DNA of 64,000 nucleotides from Streptomyces rugosispiralis (GCF_024505145.1 NZ_JANIAA010000024.1:1-64000); one strand, 5' to 3'; positions 40,562 through 49,354 are shown, counted from the stretch's first letter. Made by a program: numbers and translations. Notes: a model not told the origin generated them from the letters alone.

Positions 40562-43093
40562 TCAGTCCGCCTTGAGGGCCGTGAGGATGTTCAGCCGGGC
40601 CGCCCGGCGGGCGGGCCAGAGCCCGGCGACCACTCCGACGAGCACGGCGCCCACGAGGGCCACGGCGATGCGGCCCCAGGGGACGACCATCTCGTACCCC
40701 TGGATGCTCTCGGAGGCGAGCTTGCCCGCGGCCCAGCCGAGGAAGATGCCCACACCGATGCCCAGCAGGGCCCCGAACAGCGAGATGAGCACGGACTCCA
40801 GATGGATCATCCGCTTCGTCTGCTCGGGCTGGAGCCCCACCGCGCGCAGCATCCCGATCTCACGGGTGCGCTCGAACACCGACATCGCGAGGGTGTTGAC
40901 GACTCCCAGGACCGCGATCACCACCGCCATGGCCAGCAGTCCGTAGAGGACGTTGAGGAGCAGTGTGATGGCCTCGCCACCGGCCGCCTCGGCCAGGTCG
41001 TCGGTGTTCCGCACCTGGATGAGGGGGTTCTGGTCGAGGATGCGCTGGAGGGAGTGGCGTGCCGCGTCGCCGTCACCGGCCTTGGTGCGCACCAGGACCG
41101 AAGCGTCCTCGGTCTCCTTGAGATGGGGCTGGAGCGTGGCCAGCGGCGTCATGGTGGACGGGAGGTATTCGTCGTCGTGGTAGACGCCACCGATCTCCAG
41201 CGAGCCCCGGCTGCCGTCGTCGTAGACCACCGGAACCCGCTGTCCCGTGGTCCATCCGTAGATGTCGGCGATGGAGGTGTCGATCAGCAGGTTCTTGCCC
41301 CCGCCCGAGTCCAGGGCGGCGAGCGAGCCCGAGACGAAGCTCGGGTCGAGGAGGTCGCCGATGGTCCGGGGGTTCACACCGGTCAGGGTCACCTCGTCGC
41401 CGCCGATCCGCACGGCGCCCTCGCGCCGCGGACTGGAGGAGGTCACGGCCGAGGACTTCGCCAGCGTGTCGTGGACCGACGCGGGCAGGTGGCCGCTGTT
41501 CTTCGACGAGATCTCGAAGTCGGCCGTGACGGAGCTCTCGGCCCGCTCGTGCAGCGATGTCGTGGCGGACACCGCGACCACCGTGAGGCCGGTGACCAGG
41601 GACAGCCCGATCATCAGGGCCGAGGCCGTGGAGGCGGTGCGCCGGGGGTTGCGCCGGGCGTTGCGCGGCGCCAGCGTGCCCGGGACACCGAAGCGCCGCA
41701 GCAGCGGTCCGGCCAGGTCGACGGCCGGGCCGGAGAGCGCGGGTGTCACCACGATGATGCCGATGAGCAGCAGGGCGGCCGGGAGGAGCACGATGGTGCT
41801 GCCCGACTCGCCGCTGGACGCCGCGAGCACCACGCCGAGCACACCGATCGCGATCAGGGCGACGCCGATCGCGTTGCGCCTGCGCAGGCCGCGGGCCGGC
41901 GGAGGCGTGTGGATCGCGGACATGGCGGCCACGGGAGGCACGGCGGCGGCGCGGCGGGCGGGCACATAGGCGGCGAGCATGGTGACGACGACGCCCACCA
42001 GGAACGAGATCAGTACGGTGCCGGGCGAGATGACCAACGGCCCGTCCGGGAAGCCGGATCCGGTGGACGCGAAGAGCTGCCGGATGCCCATGGCCACGCC
42101 GATGCCGAGGAGGAACCCCGCGGCGCCCGCGCACAGCCCCAGCAGGCCGGCCTCGACGAGGACGGAGCGGGTCACCTGGCGGCGCTCGGCGCCGACCGCC
42201 CGCATCAGGGCCATCTCCCGCGAACGCTGGGTGACGAGCATGGTGAAGGTGTTGCCGATGACGAAGATGCCGACGAACAGGGCGATGGCCGCGAAGACGA
42301 GCAGCACCTGGCTGAGCCCCCGCGTACCCTCGGCGGCCTCGGTCCGCTGCCGCTCGCGCAACTGCGCCCCGGTGCTGATGTCGGAGTCCTCGGGCAGCAG
42401 ATGGCGCGCTTCGGCCGCGAGCTTCGCCTCGGAGGTGCCGCGGTCGGCCTCGAGGGTGATTCCGCCGTACCGGCCGGGCTTCAGGAACAGCTTCTGCGCG
42501 GTGGCGTCGTCGAAGAGCGCCAGGGTGCCGCCGGAGCCGTGGGTGTCGTCGGTGCGGACGATGCCGACGAGCTTCTTGTGCAGCACCGGGCCGTCGACGG
42601 CCAGCCGGACGGTGTCGCCGACCCGGTAGCCACCCTGGTCGGCGGTGGCGGTGTCCAGCAGCACCTCGTCGGGCCCGGTGGGGGCGCGCCCGGCGGTCAG
42701 CGGGTGGCGGGTGTCCTTGCCGTCGGCCTGGGGGAAGTAGTTGCCCCCCGCGGTCACATGGTCCTCGCCGAGCGGGTGGCCGTCCTTCGCGGCCACCGCG
42801 GCGGACCCCTCGACGGAGCCGGTGACGGACGCCACGCCGGGCAGCCGTTGCAGGCGCCGCAGCGTGTCCTCCTCCACCGTTCCGGGCTCGCCGGTCTTCT
42901 CGTCGTAGGGCGGTATGGCCTGGACCGAGATATCGCGCAGGGTGGTGAGGAAGCGCTCCTTGTAGGCGTTGCCGACGGTGTCGGTGAAGACGAGGGTGCC
43001 CACGACGAAGGCGACGCCGAGCAGGACGGCGAGCATGGTCATCAGCAGGCGGGCTTTGTGCGCGAGGACGTTGCGCAGGGCGGTACGGAACAC
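40562..43093 (-). CDS. FtsX/MacB-type ABC transporter permease
   Basis: 843 residues. N-terminal helix (ALRNVLAHKARLLMTMLAVLLGVAFVVGTLVF), a large extracellular MacB-like periplasmic-core domain, a central FtsX block of three helices, then a second unit (TLAPRNARRNPRRTASTASAL) with another extracellular domain and a last FtsX block ending in ARLNILTALKAD. Such permeases do not import solutes; they extrude or move molecules at the membrane, for example lipoproteins or peptide antibiotics. The ATPase gene is immediately upstream, across a 17-bp tandem repeat. Confidence 0.9.
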   Translation of the reverse strand: MFRTALRNVLAHKARLLMTMLAVLLGVAFVVGTLVFTDTVGNAYKERFLTTLRDISVQAIPPYDEKTGEPGTVEEDTLRRLQRLPGVASVTGSVEGSAAVAAKDGHPLGEDHVTAGGNYFPQADGKDTRHPLTAGRAPTGPDEVLLDTATADQGGYRVGDTVRLAVDGPVLHKKLVGIVRTDDTHGSGGTLALFDDATAQKLFLKPGRYGGITLEADRGTSEAKLAAEARHLLPEDSDISTGAQLRERQRTEAAEGTRGLSQVLLVFAAIALFVGIFVIGNTFTMLVTQRSREMALMRAVGAERRQVTRSVLVEAGLLGLCAGAAGFLLGIGVAMGIRQLFASTGSGFPDGPLVISPGTVLISFLVGVVVTMLAAYVPARRAAAVPPVAAMSAIHTPPPARGLRRRNAIGVALIAIGVLGVVLAASSGESGSTIVLLPAALLLIGIIVVTPALSGPAVDLAGPLLRRFGVPGTLAPRNARRNPRRTASTASALMIGLSLVTGLTVVAVSATTSLHERAESSVTADFEISSKNSGHLPASVHDTLAKSSAVTSSSPRREGAVRIGGDEVTLTGVNPRTIGDLLDPSFVSGSLAALDSGGGKNLLIDTSIADIYGWTTGQRVPVVYDDGSRGSLEIGGVYHDDEYLPSTMTPLATLQPHLKETEDASVLVRTKAGDGDAARHSLQRILDQNPLIQVRNTDDLAEAAGGEAITLLLNVLYGLLAMAVVIAVLGVVNTLAMSVFERTREIGMLRAVGLQPEQTKRMIHLESVLISLFGALLGIGVGIFLGWAAGKLASESIQGYEMVVPWGRIAVALVGAVLVGVVAGLWPARRAARLNILTALKAD

Positions 43094-43168
43094 GGGGCGG
43101 CCTTCCGGGCGGGTGCCGGGTGTGAGGTGTGAGCGGGGTGGGTCGTCAGACGTGCGTGGCGCGGGCGC

Positions 43169-43254
43169 CAGGCGTACGCGGTCGGTCAGGCGTACGCGGG
43201 CGTCAGGCGTACGCGGTCGTCAGGCGTACGCGGTCGTCAGGCGTACGCGGTCGT
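43169..43254. repeat. 17-bp tandem repeat between ABC ATPase and permease genes
   Basis: Five units of CAGGCGTACGCGGTCGT (first 18 bp) start at 43169, 43187, 43204, 43221 and 43238; a diverged sixth at 43255 is inside the ATPase gene end. Every unit contains the palindrome GCGTACGC. The array fills most of the gap between ATPase stop and permease start. Confidence 0.95.
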
Positions 43255-44018
43255 CAGGCGTGCGCCGGGGTCAGGCGGCCCATGCGCTCCAGGACGGCCT
43301 CGGCCGTGGGCGCGTGGAGTTCGTCCACGATGCGGCCGTCGGCGAGGAACACCACGCGGTCCGCGTAGGAGGCGGCGACGGGGTCATGGGTGACCATCAC
43401 GACGGTCTGGCCCAGCGCGCTCACGGAGCCGCGCAGGAACTCGAGGATCTCGGCGCCGCTGCGGGAGTCGAGGTTGCCGGTGGGCTCGTCGGCGAAGACG
43501 ATGTCGGGCCGCCCGGCCAGCGCGCGGGCCACGGCCACGCGCTGCTGCTGGCCGCCGGAGAGCTGGGCGGGCCGGTGGCCGAGCCGGTCGGCCAGGCCGA
43601 CGGTCTGGATGATGCTCTCCAGCCAGGCCCGCTCCGGTTTGCGGCCCGCGATGTCCATGGGGAGGGTGATGTTCTCCAGGGCGCTCAGGGTGGGCAGCAG
43701 GTTGAACGCCTGGAAGACGAAGCCGATGCGGTCGCGGCGCAGCCGGGTGAGCTGACGGTTGTTCAGGGAGCCGATCTCCGTGTCGCCGATGCGGACCGAG
43801 CCGAAGGACGGCGAGTCGAGACCGGCCATGCAGTGCATGAGGGTGGACTTCCCCGACCCGGACGGCCCCATGATCGCGGTGAACCGTCCCTTGCCGAAGC
43901 CGACCGTGACCGCGTCGAGGGCCACCACACGGGTGTCCCCCGTGCCGTACACCTTCGTCAGGTCGGTGGCGTGGGCCGCGTAGAGCTCCGGGGCGGAAGA
44001 GGGCTGGTGTGCGTGCAT
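43254..44018 (-). CDS. ABC transporter ATPase, MacB/LolD type
   Basis: 254 residues. Walker A GPSGSGKS, Q-loop FVFQAFNLLPTLS, signature LSGGQQQRVAVARAL, Walker B IVFADEPTGNLD, and switch histidine in VTHDP. The length and the FNLLPTL stretch are typical of the export subfamily that pairs with FtsX-like permeases. Start ATG 44018; longer frames upstream are not supported by homology. It is downstream of the response regulator gene on the same strand, separated by 225 bp that contain a 24-bp repeated sequence. Confidence 0.92.
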   Translation of the reverse strand: MHAHQPSSAPELYAAHATDLTKVYGTGDTRVVALDAVTVGFGKGRFTAIMGPSGSGKSTLMHCMAGLDSPSFGSVRIGDTEIGSLNNRQLTRLRRDRIGFVFQAFNLLPTLSALENITLPMDIAGRKPERAWLESIIQTVGLADRLGHRPAQLSGGQQQRVAVARALAGRPDIVFADEPTGNLDSRSGAEILEFLRGSVSALGQTVVMVTHDPVAASYADRVVFLADGRIVDELHAPTAEAVLERMGRLTPAHA

Positions 44019-44243
44019 GCCGATCCTCGGTGAGCGCTCGGTGGATGACCCTCGTGGCGGAGGGCGTCGCCGCTGATGGCGACACCCATGAGCCTCTCGC
44101 TCGGCCACCCCCGCGCGGATCCCCCGACCATCCGGAGCCGCCTCCCCCGATCGGGGGAGATCAGCGCGGGACCGCTGCTCCGCGCGCCCGCGGAATCACT
44201 CCCCCCGCCCGCGCGACCGCTCTCCCGCCCGCCCGCGGGACCG

Positions 44244-44894
44244 CTACTCCGCGCGCCCCGTGCGGAAGGCCCAGGCCGCGACCTCGACCCTGTTGCGCAG
44301 GCCCAGCTTCGCCTGGACCGAGCCCAGATGGGTCTTGACCGTGCTGGGCGCGATGTACAGCTCGGCGGCGATCTCCGGGTTGGTCAGTCCGCGGGCGATG
44401 CCCTGGATGACCTCCTCCTCGCGGTCGGTCAGCGGCTCGGCCGGCTCGTGTGCGGCGCGCCGCCGGCTCTTGGTGAAGTGCTGGAGCAGCCGCAGGGTGA
44501 TCTGCGGGGCGACCATCGCGTCCCCGCGGACGGCCGCCCGCACGGCCTCGGTGAGCAGCGCCGGACCGGCGTCCTTGAGGAGGAATCCCGACGCTCCGTT
44601 CGACAGCGCCGTGTACACGTACTCATCGAGGTCGAAGGTGGTGACCACGACCACCTTCGGGGCGCCGGGCCGACCGCCGCCGGCCAGCCGGCGGGTGACC
44701 TCGAGACCGTCGGGCGGGGGCATCCGGATGTCCACGAGGCACACGTCCGGCTGGGTCTCGCGGGCCAGCGACAGGGCCGAGGCCCCGTCGGCGGCCTCGG
44801 CCACCACCTCCATGCCGGGCTCGGCCGACAGCACCATGCGGAACCCGGCCCGCACCAGATGCTGATCGTCCGCGACCAGGATGCGTATGGTCAT
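44244..44894 (-). CDS. NarL/LuxR-type response regulator
   Basis: 216 residues. Receiver domain (ILVADDQHLVRAG; phospho-Asp in CLVDIRMPPPD; GFLLKDA) and LuxR helix-turn-helix (LTDREEEVIQGIARGLTNPEIAAEL). It overlaps the kinase gene by 4 nt (ATGA, 44891-44894). The ABC ATPase and permease genes lie downstream on the same strand and are likely targets or members of the same functional unit. Confidence 0.93.
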   Translation of the reverse strand: MTIRILVADDQHLVRAGFRMVLSAEPGMEVVAEAADGASALSLARETQPDVCLVDIRMPPPDGLEVTRRLAGGGRPGAPKVVVVTTFDLDEYVYTALSNGASGFLLKDAGPALLTEAVRAAVRGDAMVAPQITLRLLQHFTKSRRRAAHEPAEPLTDREEEVIQGIARGLTNPEIAAELYIAPSTVKTHLGSVQAKLGLRNRVEVAAWAFRTGRAE

Positions 44895-46204
44895 GCCGTC
44901 CTGCCCTCCCGTAGCCGCAACCCGGTCCGTACGGCGTGCCGCCCGCGTGTCCGCGGGGTGCGCGCGGCCTCGTCGGGGCGCAGCGGTACGGAGGCGCGGA
45001 CCCGCCATCCGCCTTCGGCCCGGTGGCCCGCCTCGAAGGCGCCGCCGAGCAGTTCGACCCGCTCCCGCATGCCCATGATGCCGAAGCCGCCGCCGAGCCG
45101 GCCGAGGTTGCCGCGGTGTCCGGACGTGGAGCCGTGTCCGTCGTCCTCCACGACCAGTTCGGCATGGTGTGCCGCCACCCGGGCGGACACGTCCACCGAC
45201 CGCACTCCGCGCGCATAGCGCTGGGCGTTGGTCAGGGCCTCCTGAAGGACGCGGCTCAGCCCGCCGGTGACCTCGGCCGGTACGTCCTCCGGCAGATCCC
45301 GCCCGAGGTCCAGCCGGACCGGCAGCCCCGTCCCCCGTGCCTCCTCGACGATGCGGCTCAGGACCTCGCCCAGGTTCTCCGGATGCCGCGGGGTCTCGTC
45401 CCCGCGCATCGAGCCCACCAGGCGCCGCATGGATGTCAGCGCCTCGCCGCCCGCGTTCTCGACGGCCTCGAGCATCTCGTTCAGCGCCCGCGGGTCGGGG
45501 GTGCCCCGCCCGGTGACATGGCGCACGGCCTGCAACTGCACCACGATCGCGGTCACCTGGTGGGCCACGGTGTCATGCAGGTCCCGGGCCAGCGCGAGCC
45601 GTTCCTCCTGCCGCACCAGCTGTCCGGTGCGTTCCTGCTGGACGTCGTAGAGCCGCAGCACCAGCCCGCAGACGAAGGCCAGCGCCAGCAACAGCCCGGT
45701 GTTGTCGGAGAAGTCACCGGGATCGGTGTCCCGCAGGAGCGGGACGGAGAACACGCTGACGCTCATCGCCGCCACGGACACCAGGGCCGGCCAGGGCGTG
45801 CAGCGCCGCACCCCCACGGCGAGGAGGAACAGCAGGCCCATCATTTCGGTGCCGCTGGACTCGCTGGTCACCATGTTCACCGGCATCAGGTGATAGGCGA
45901 CCGTGGCCGCGAAGGTGCCGGCACAGGCCACCAGCGCGGCCCGCGGGACCCATCGGACATCGCGTACGACGGCCAGCACGGCCATCGCCCCGGCCAGGAC
46001 CCCGGAAGCGATCGGCGCCCAGTCCCCGGCGAACGCCTCCGTGTCGACGTTCGGGTCGAGGACGAGCCGTTCCCGCACGTCCGCGTAGACGTTGAAGAGG
46101 AACCACAGCGCCAGCGCGGCAATCACGGCCCGCCCCGGCAAACGTCGGTATCCGGCGCGTCGGCCGGAGGACACAGCTATTCGCACCCGCGCCACCCTAC
46201 GCAC
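44891..46204 (-). CDS. Sensor histidine kinase, NarL-system type
   Basis: 437 residues. Five or six membrane segments with an extracytoplasmic loop (about residues 45-65, ADVRERLVLDPNVDTEAFAG), a HisKA_3 helix with phosphoacceptor in ALARDLHDTVAHQVTAIV, and an HATPase domain (VLQEALTNAQRYA, DDGHG, GGGFGIMGMRER). The GTG at 46204 follows directly on the stop codon of the small upstream gene with no gap, so the two are translationally linked. Several in-frame GTG codons make the exact start uncertain. Confidence 0.9.
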   Translation of the reverse strand: MRRVARVRIAVSSGRRAGYRRLPGRAVIAALALWFLFNVYADVRERLVLDPNVDTEAFAGDWAPIASGVLAGAMAVLAVVRDVRWVPRAALVACAGTFAATVAYHLMPVNMVTSESSGTEMMGLLFLLAVGVRRCTPWPALVSVAAMSVSVFSVPLLRDTDPGDFSDNTGLLLALAFVCGLVLRLYDVQQERTGQLVRQEERLALARDLHDTVAHQVTAIVVQLQAVRHVTGRGTPDPRALNEMLEAVENAGGEALTSMRRLVGSMRGDETPRHPENLGEVLSRIVEEARGTGLPVRLDLGRDLPEDVPAEVTGGLSRVLQEALTNAQRYARGVRSVDVSARVAAHHAELVVEDDGHGSTSGHRGNLGRLGGGFGIMGMRERVELLGGAFEAGHRAEGGWRVRASVPLRPDEAARTPRTRGRHAVRTGLRLREGRTA

Positions 46205-46495
46205 CTACGGCGGCGATTGCCGCCCACCTCCGGCGCCGGGCCGCGCGCCCGGTCCCACGCCCGGTCCCGCGCCCCGGCCCCGGCCCGGGTCGGTGGGCAT
46301 GGGCGCGGGCCGTGCGTCGCGCACCCGCTCCGGTGTCCAGTACGAGGGGTCCGGCGGATCCGCGCGATGGGTCCGTGGGGTGTCCGGGCCGGGCGGATCG
46401 CCGGTGTCGTCGCCCCGGGCGGTGACGGCGAGGGCCGCGACGATGCCGGTTCCCACGACCGCCGCGGTGATGAGGACTGCGGTGAGCGGGCGCAT
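46205..46495 (-). CDS. Small membrane-anchored protein carrying a protease-propeptide-like YWTPERV motif
   Basis: 96 residues, family not recognised. An N-terminal hydrophobic segment (about 5-25) would anchor or export it; the rest is extracytoplasmic and proline/glycine-rich. Residues 52-58, YWTPERV, followed by RDARP, closely match residues 59-65, YWTPQRM, of the secreted trypsin-like protease encoded just upstream, where they lie in the propeptide. ATG 46495 has GGGAGA upstream, and the stop touches the kinase start, so the gene is likely real and co-expressed with the kinase. It may act as a detached propeptide, inhibitor or sensor for the protease; this is inference. Confidence 0.75.
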   Translation of the reverse strand: MRPLTAVLITAAVVGTGIVAALAVTARGDDTGDPPGPDTPRTHRADPPDPSYWTPERVRDARPAPMPTDPGRGRGAGPGVGPGARPGAGGGRQSPP

Positions 46496-46585
46496 GACGT
46501 TTTCTCCCGATGGTGGGGCGCTGCGGATGCCGGAGGCCGGGACCCCTGAGTGCGGGGCCCCGGCCGACTGCGGTGGGTGCGGTGC

Positions 46586-47563
46586 TCAGCCGTTGGCGGT
46601 GTTGTTGTAGATCGTCTGGATCTTGTTGTCGAAGTAGGGGCTGTCGATGTAGGCGGGCGGATCGGTCCGGGTGCTGGTGACGCCGATCTCGGTCCCCAGG
46701 CCCGTGGTCTCGTTGTAGTCCCGCAGCCAGGGGCCGCCGCTGGCGCCCTCGACCATGGTGCATCCGTTCTGCACCCGGGAGCCGTCCTGCCACGTGGGGA
46801 TGTTCTGGCACACGTAGGGCACTTCGCCGTCGTAGCCGAAGGCGGCCGGATAGCCCCAGACGGTCACGGTGTTGGAGTACCCGTAGTTGTAGCCGAGCCC
46901 CATGCCGCCGACGGTGTCGACCAGCTTGCCGGCGCCGTTGTCCCAGACGTTGACCACGCCGATGTCGTAGTTGAGGTCGCTGTTGTTGATCCAGCCGTTG
47001 AACGTGGTCAGCGTCTTGGCGGACCAGGTTCCGTACGGCCGCGAGCCGTTGTAGTAGGCGGGCACGAACACCCAGTTGGTGGCCCAGGTGCCACCGGCGC
47101 CACCGTGGACGCAGTGCCCCGCGGTGAACACCATGTTCTTCGTGGGATTGTTGACCGCCGCGGCGGAGCAGGCGTAGTCGCCGCCGTTGGTCGGGTTGTG
47201 GAAGAAGACCTTGCCCTGCACGATCGAGGTGGCGATCCGCACCCCGCGGGCCTTCTTCGAGGTGGCCTTCTGCGGTTTCGCGAGCTGAGCGGGTTCGGCC
47301 GCCGCGTCGACGGCCGCCTTCCGGGACGCCTTGGCGTCGGCGGGCGTGTCGGCCTCGACGGCTCTGCGCATACGCTGCGGGGTCCAGTAATCCTCGGCGG
47401 ACTCCGCTGATGAGCGGGACGCGGCACTCTTGTGCGTGGACACCGCGGTGTCCACGCTGTGTGTGACGGTGCTGTGCGTATCGGCGGACGCGGCCGCCGG
47501 AATCGTCAGGGCGAATGCGAAAACCACTCCGCTCGCCGCTAAAACGACCTTGCGTATCTGCAC
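46586..47563 (-). CDS. Secreted trypsin-like serine protease with propeptide
   Basis: 325 residues. A signal peptide (cleaved near AAASA) is followed by a propeptide with YWTPQRM (59-65) and a basic stretch (KKARGVR), then a chymotrypsin-fold domain. The catalytic triad is visible: His in FTAGHCVHG, Asp in NYDIGVVNV, Ser in VEGASGGPW. GTG 47563 is preferred (GGGGGGA upstream) over a TTG four codons earlier. Codon 8 is TTA (47542-47540), so translation should depend on the bldA leucyl-tRNA, tying it to development. It is followed by the small YWTPERV protein and the kinase-regulator pair. Confidence 0.9.
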   Translation of the reverse strand: MQIRKVVLAASGVVFAFALTIPAAASADTHSTVTHSVDTAVSTHKSAASRSSAESAEDYWTPQRMRRAVEADTPADAKASRKAAVDAAAEPAQLAKPQKATSKKARGVRIATSIVQGKVFFHNPTNGGDYACSAAAVNNPTKNMVFTAGHCVHGGAGGTWATNWVFVPAYYNGSRPYGTWSAKTLTTFNGWINNSDLNYDIGVVNVWDNGAGKLVDTVGGMGLGYNYGYSNTVTVWGYPAAFGYDGEVPYVCQNIPTWQDGSRVQNGCTMVEGASGGPWLRDYNETTGLGTEIGVTSTRTDPPAYIDSPYFDNKIQTIYNNTANG

Positions 47564-48013
47564 CAGTCCCCCCAATTTTTGATCGGGACAGGGAGCGGTT
47601 GCCCCCGGTGAAATCCCGGGCGCACCGTATCGCGTGATGAAGTGCGCACGCCAAGATCCCGTAGGTGGTCAGAACGGTATCCGGCCAGGCGTGCCGCCCG
47701 CGGCGCGGTACGGAGAATCGCCTCGCGACTACTGGACTGCCCTTTTCGGTAAAAGCGGAATGGGCCGCGTACCGCATTGAACGAGGAATTCCGACGCGTC
47801 AACGCGCGTCAACGGCCGCCTTCTCCCAGGCGGCGATGGCCGCCCGATCACCGACAGTGTCCGGAACCCGCAATCGCATTTCTCCGGCCGAATTCACGGA
47901 AGTATGCACGCATTCACGGCAGCCCCGCACTACGCGGTGGGCCCGCCTGCCGCAGCGGATGCTGTTAGCCTCCCGGCATCCCCGTAGACCCGCCGCTCCG
48001 AGGAAGACCATTG
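47564..48013. other. 450-bp divergent intergenic region, protease and P450 promoters
   Basis: No credible gene: frames across it lack Streptomyces codon bias. It holds a spaced inverted repeat, GCGGTACG (47705-47712) with CGTACCGC (47768-47775), and a tandem pair of GCGTCAAC near 47796 and 47806. Composition is slightly AT-richer than genes, as expected for promoters. No terminator was seen. Confidence 0.5.
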
Positions 48014-49354
48014 GTGACGAACCTCCAGGACGACCAGGACGACCAGGACGCCCGGGAAGGCCAGGACACACCGGCCCCGCCGCACGCGCCCGACACGCCG
48101 GCCCCGCCGCACGCGCCCGACACGCCGCCCCCGGGCTGTCCCGCCCACGCCGCCCGGCTGTACGGGCCGGACTTCCGGCGCCGCCCGGACGAGACCTACC
48201 AGCGGATACGGCGGGACGGCGGACCGGTCGCCCCGGTCCTGCTCGAAGGCGACATCGACGCCTGGTTCGTCCTCGGCTACCGCGAGACCCGTCAGGTGCT
48301 GGCCGACACCGAGACGTTCGGCCGGGACCCACGCCGCTGGAACGGCTGGGACAGTGTGCCGCCGGACTGGCCGCTGATGCCGTGGGTGGCGTACAGCCCG
48401 ATGATGACCTTCACGGAGGGCGAGGAGCACCGGCGGCGCGCGACGGCGGCCGGCGAGGCCCTCGCCACGATCGACCCCTTCGCGCTGCGCGGCCGCTGCG
48501 AGCAGTTCGCCGATCAGCTGATCGACAAGTTCGCCGCGAGCGGCAGGGCGGATCTGGTGTACGACTACATCTACTCGGTGCCCACCCTCGCCACGGCCGA
48601 GCTGTTCGGCCTGTCCGAGGACGAGGCCGGACTGGAGACCCTGGCGGCGGGGCTGACCATGTCGTTCCTCTCCAACGAGGAGGCCATCGCCGGTCAGCGG
48701 CGGGTCGCCGGGTATGTGACGGAGCTGGTGCGGGCCAAGCGCGAGGAGCCGGGCCCCGACCTCACCTCGCGGTTCATCCTGAACACCCCGGACCTCACCG
48801 AGGAGCAGCACACCGCGGACGTCATGGTGCTGATGGCGGCGGCGCTGCCGCTGACCTCGTACTGGATCGGCAACACCCTGCGGCTGATGCTCACCGACCG
48901 GCGCTTCGCCATGACCCTCGCGGGCAACCGCCGCAGCATCGGCGAGGCCATGAACGAGGTGCTGTGGGCGGACTCCCCGCTGCAGAACCTCATCGGGCGG
49001 TACGCCACCCGCGACACCGACCTCGGCGGCCGGCGCATCCACTCCGGCGACCTCGTCGTCCTCGGCCTGGCCGCCGCCAACGCCGACCCGCTGCTGTGGC
49101 CCGACACCCCCGTCGGCCACTTCGGGAACCACTCCCATGTGGCGTTCAGCGGTGGCGACTACGGCTGCCCTGCGGGCGGACCCGAGACGGCCAGGATCAT
49201 CGCGGAGACGGCGATCGAGGTGCTGCTGGACCGGGTTCCGGACCTGACACTGGCGGTCGCGCCCGACGAGCTGAGATGGGTGGACTCCCTCTGGTACCGC
49301 TGCCTGGAGTCGCTGCCCGTCACGTTCAGCCCCACCCCGGTCACCGCGGGCTAG
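48014..49354 (+). CDS. Cytochrome P450 lacking the ExxR arginine (CYP157-like)
   Basis: 446 residues. The N terminus is a proline-rich tail with two DTPAPPHAP repeats. The heme-ligand loop is kept as FSGGDYGCPAG (Cys385). The K-helix motif ExxR is instead EVLW (Glu315 to Trp318), and the I-helix (MVLMAAALPLTSYW) lacks the usual acid-threonine pair. Loss of ExxR is the published hallmark of the actinobacterial CYP157 family, usually found in conservon operons, but no conservon genes are here. GTG 48014 follows AGGAAG by 7 nt. An LLM flavin enzyme gene follows after 82 nt. Whether it is a classic monooxygenase is open. Confidence 0.8.
   Translation: MTNLQDDQDDQDAREGQDTPAPPHAPDTPAPPHAPDTPPPGCPAHAARLYGPDFRRRPDETYQRIRRDGGPVAPVLLEGDIDAWFVLGYRETRQVLADTETFGRDPRRWNGWDSVPPDWPLMPWVAYSPMMTFTEGEEHRRRATAAGEALATIDPFALRGRCEQFADQLIDKFAASGRADLVYDYIYSVPTLATAELFGLSEDEAGLETLAAGLTMSFLSNEEAIAGQRRVAGYVTELVRAKREEPGPDLTSRFILNTPDLTEEQHTADVMVLMAAALPLTSYWIGNTLRLMLTDRRFAMTLAGNRRSIGEAMNEVLWADSPLQNLIGRYATRDTDLGGRRIHSGDLVVLGLAAANADPLLWPDTPVGHFGNHSHVAFSGGDYGCPAGGPETARIIAETAIEVLLDRVPDLTLAVAPDELRWVDSLWYRCLESLPVTFSPTPVTAG

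Noticed and set aside
47539-47802. 87-codon minus-strand frame upstream of the protease
   Set aside because: Overlaps the protease signal peptide, atypical codon use, no ribosome site.
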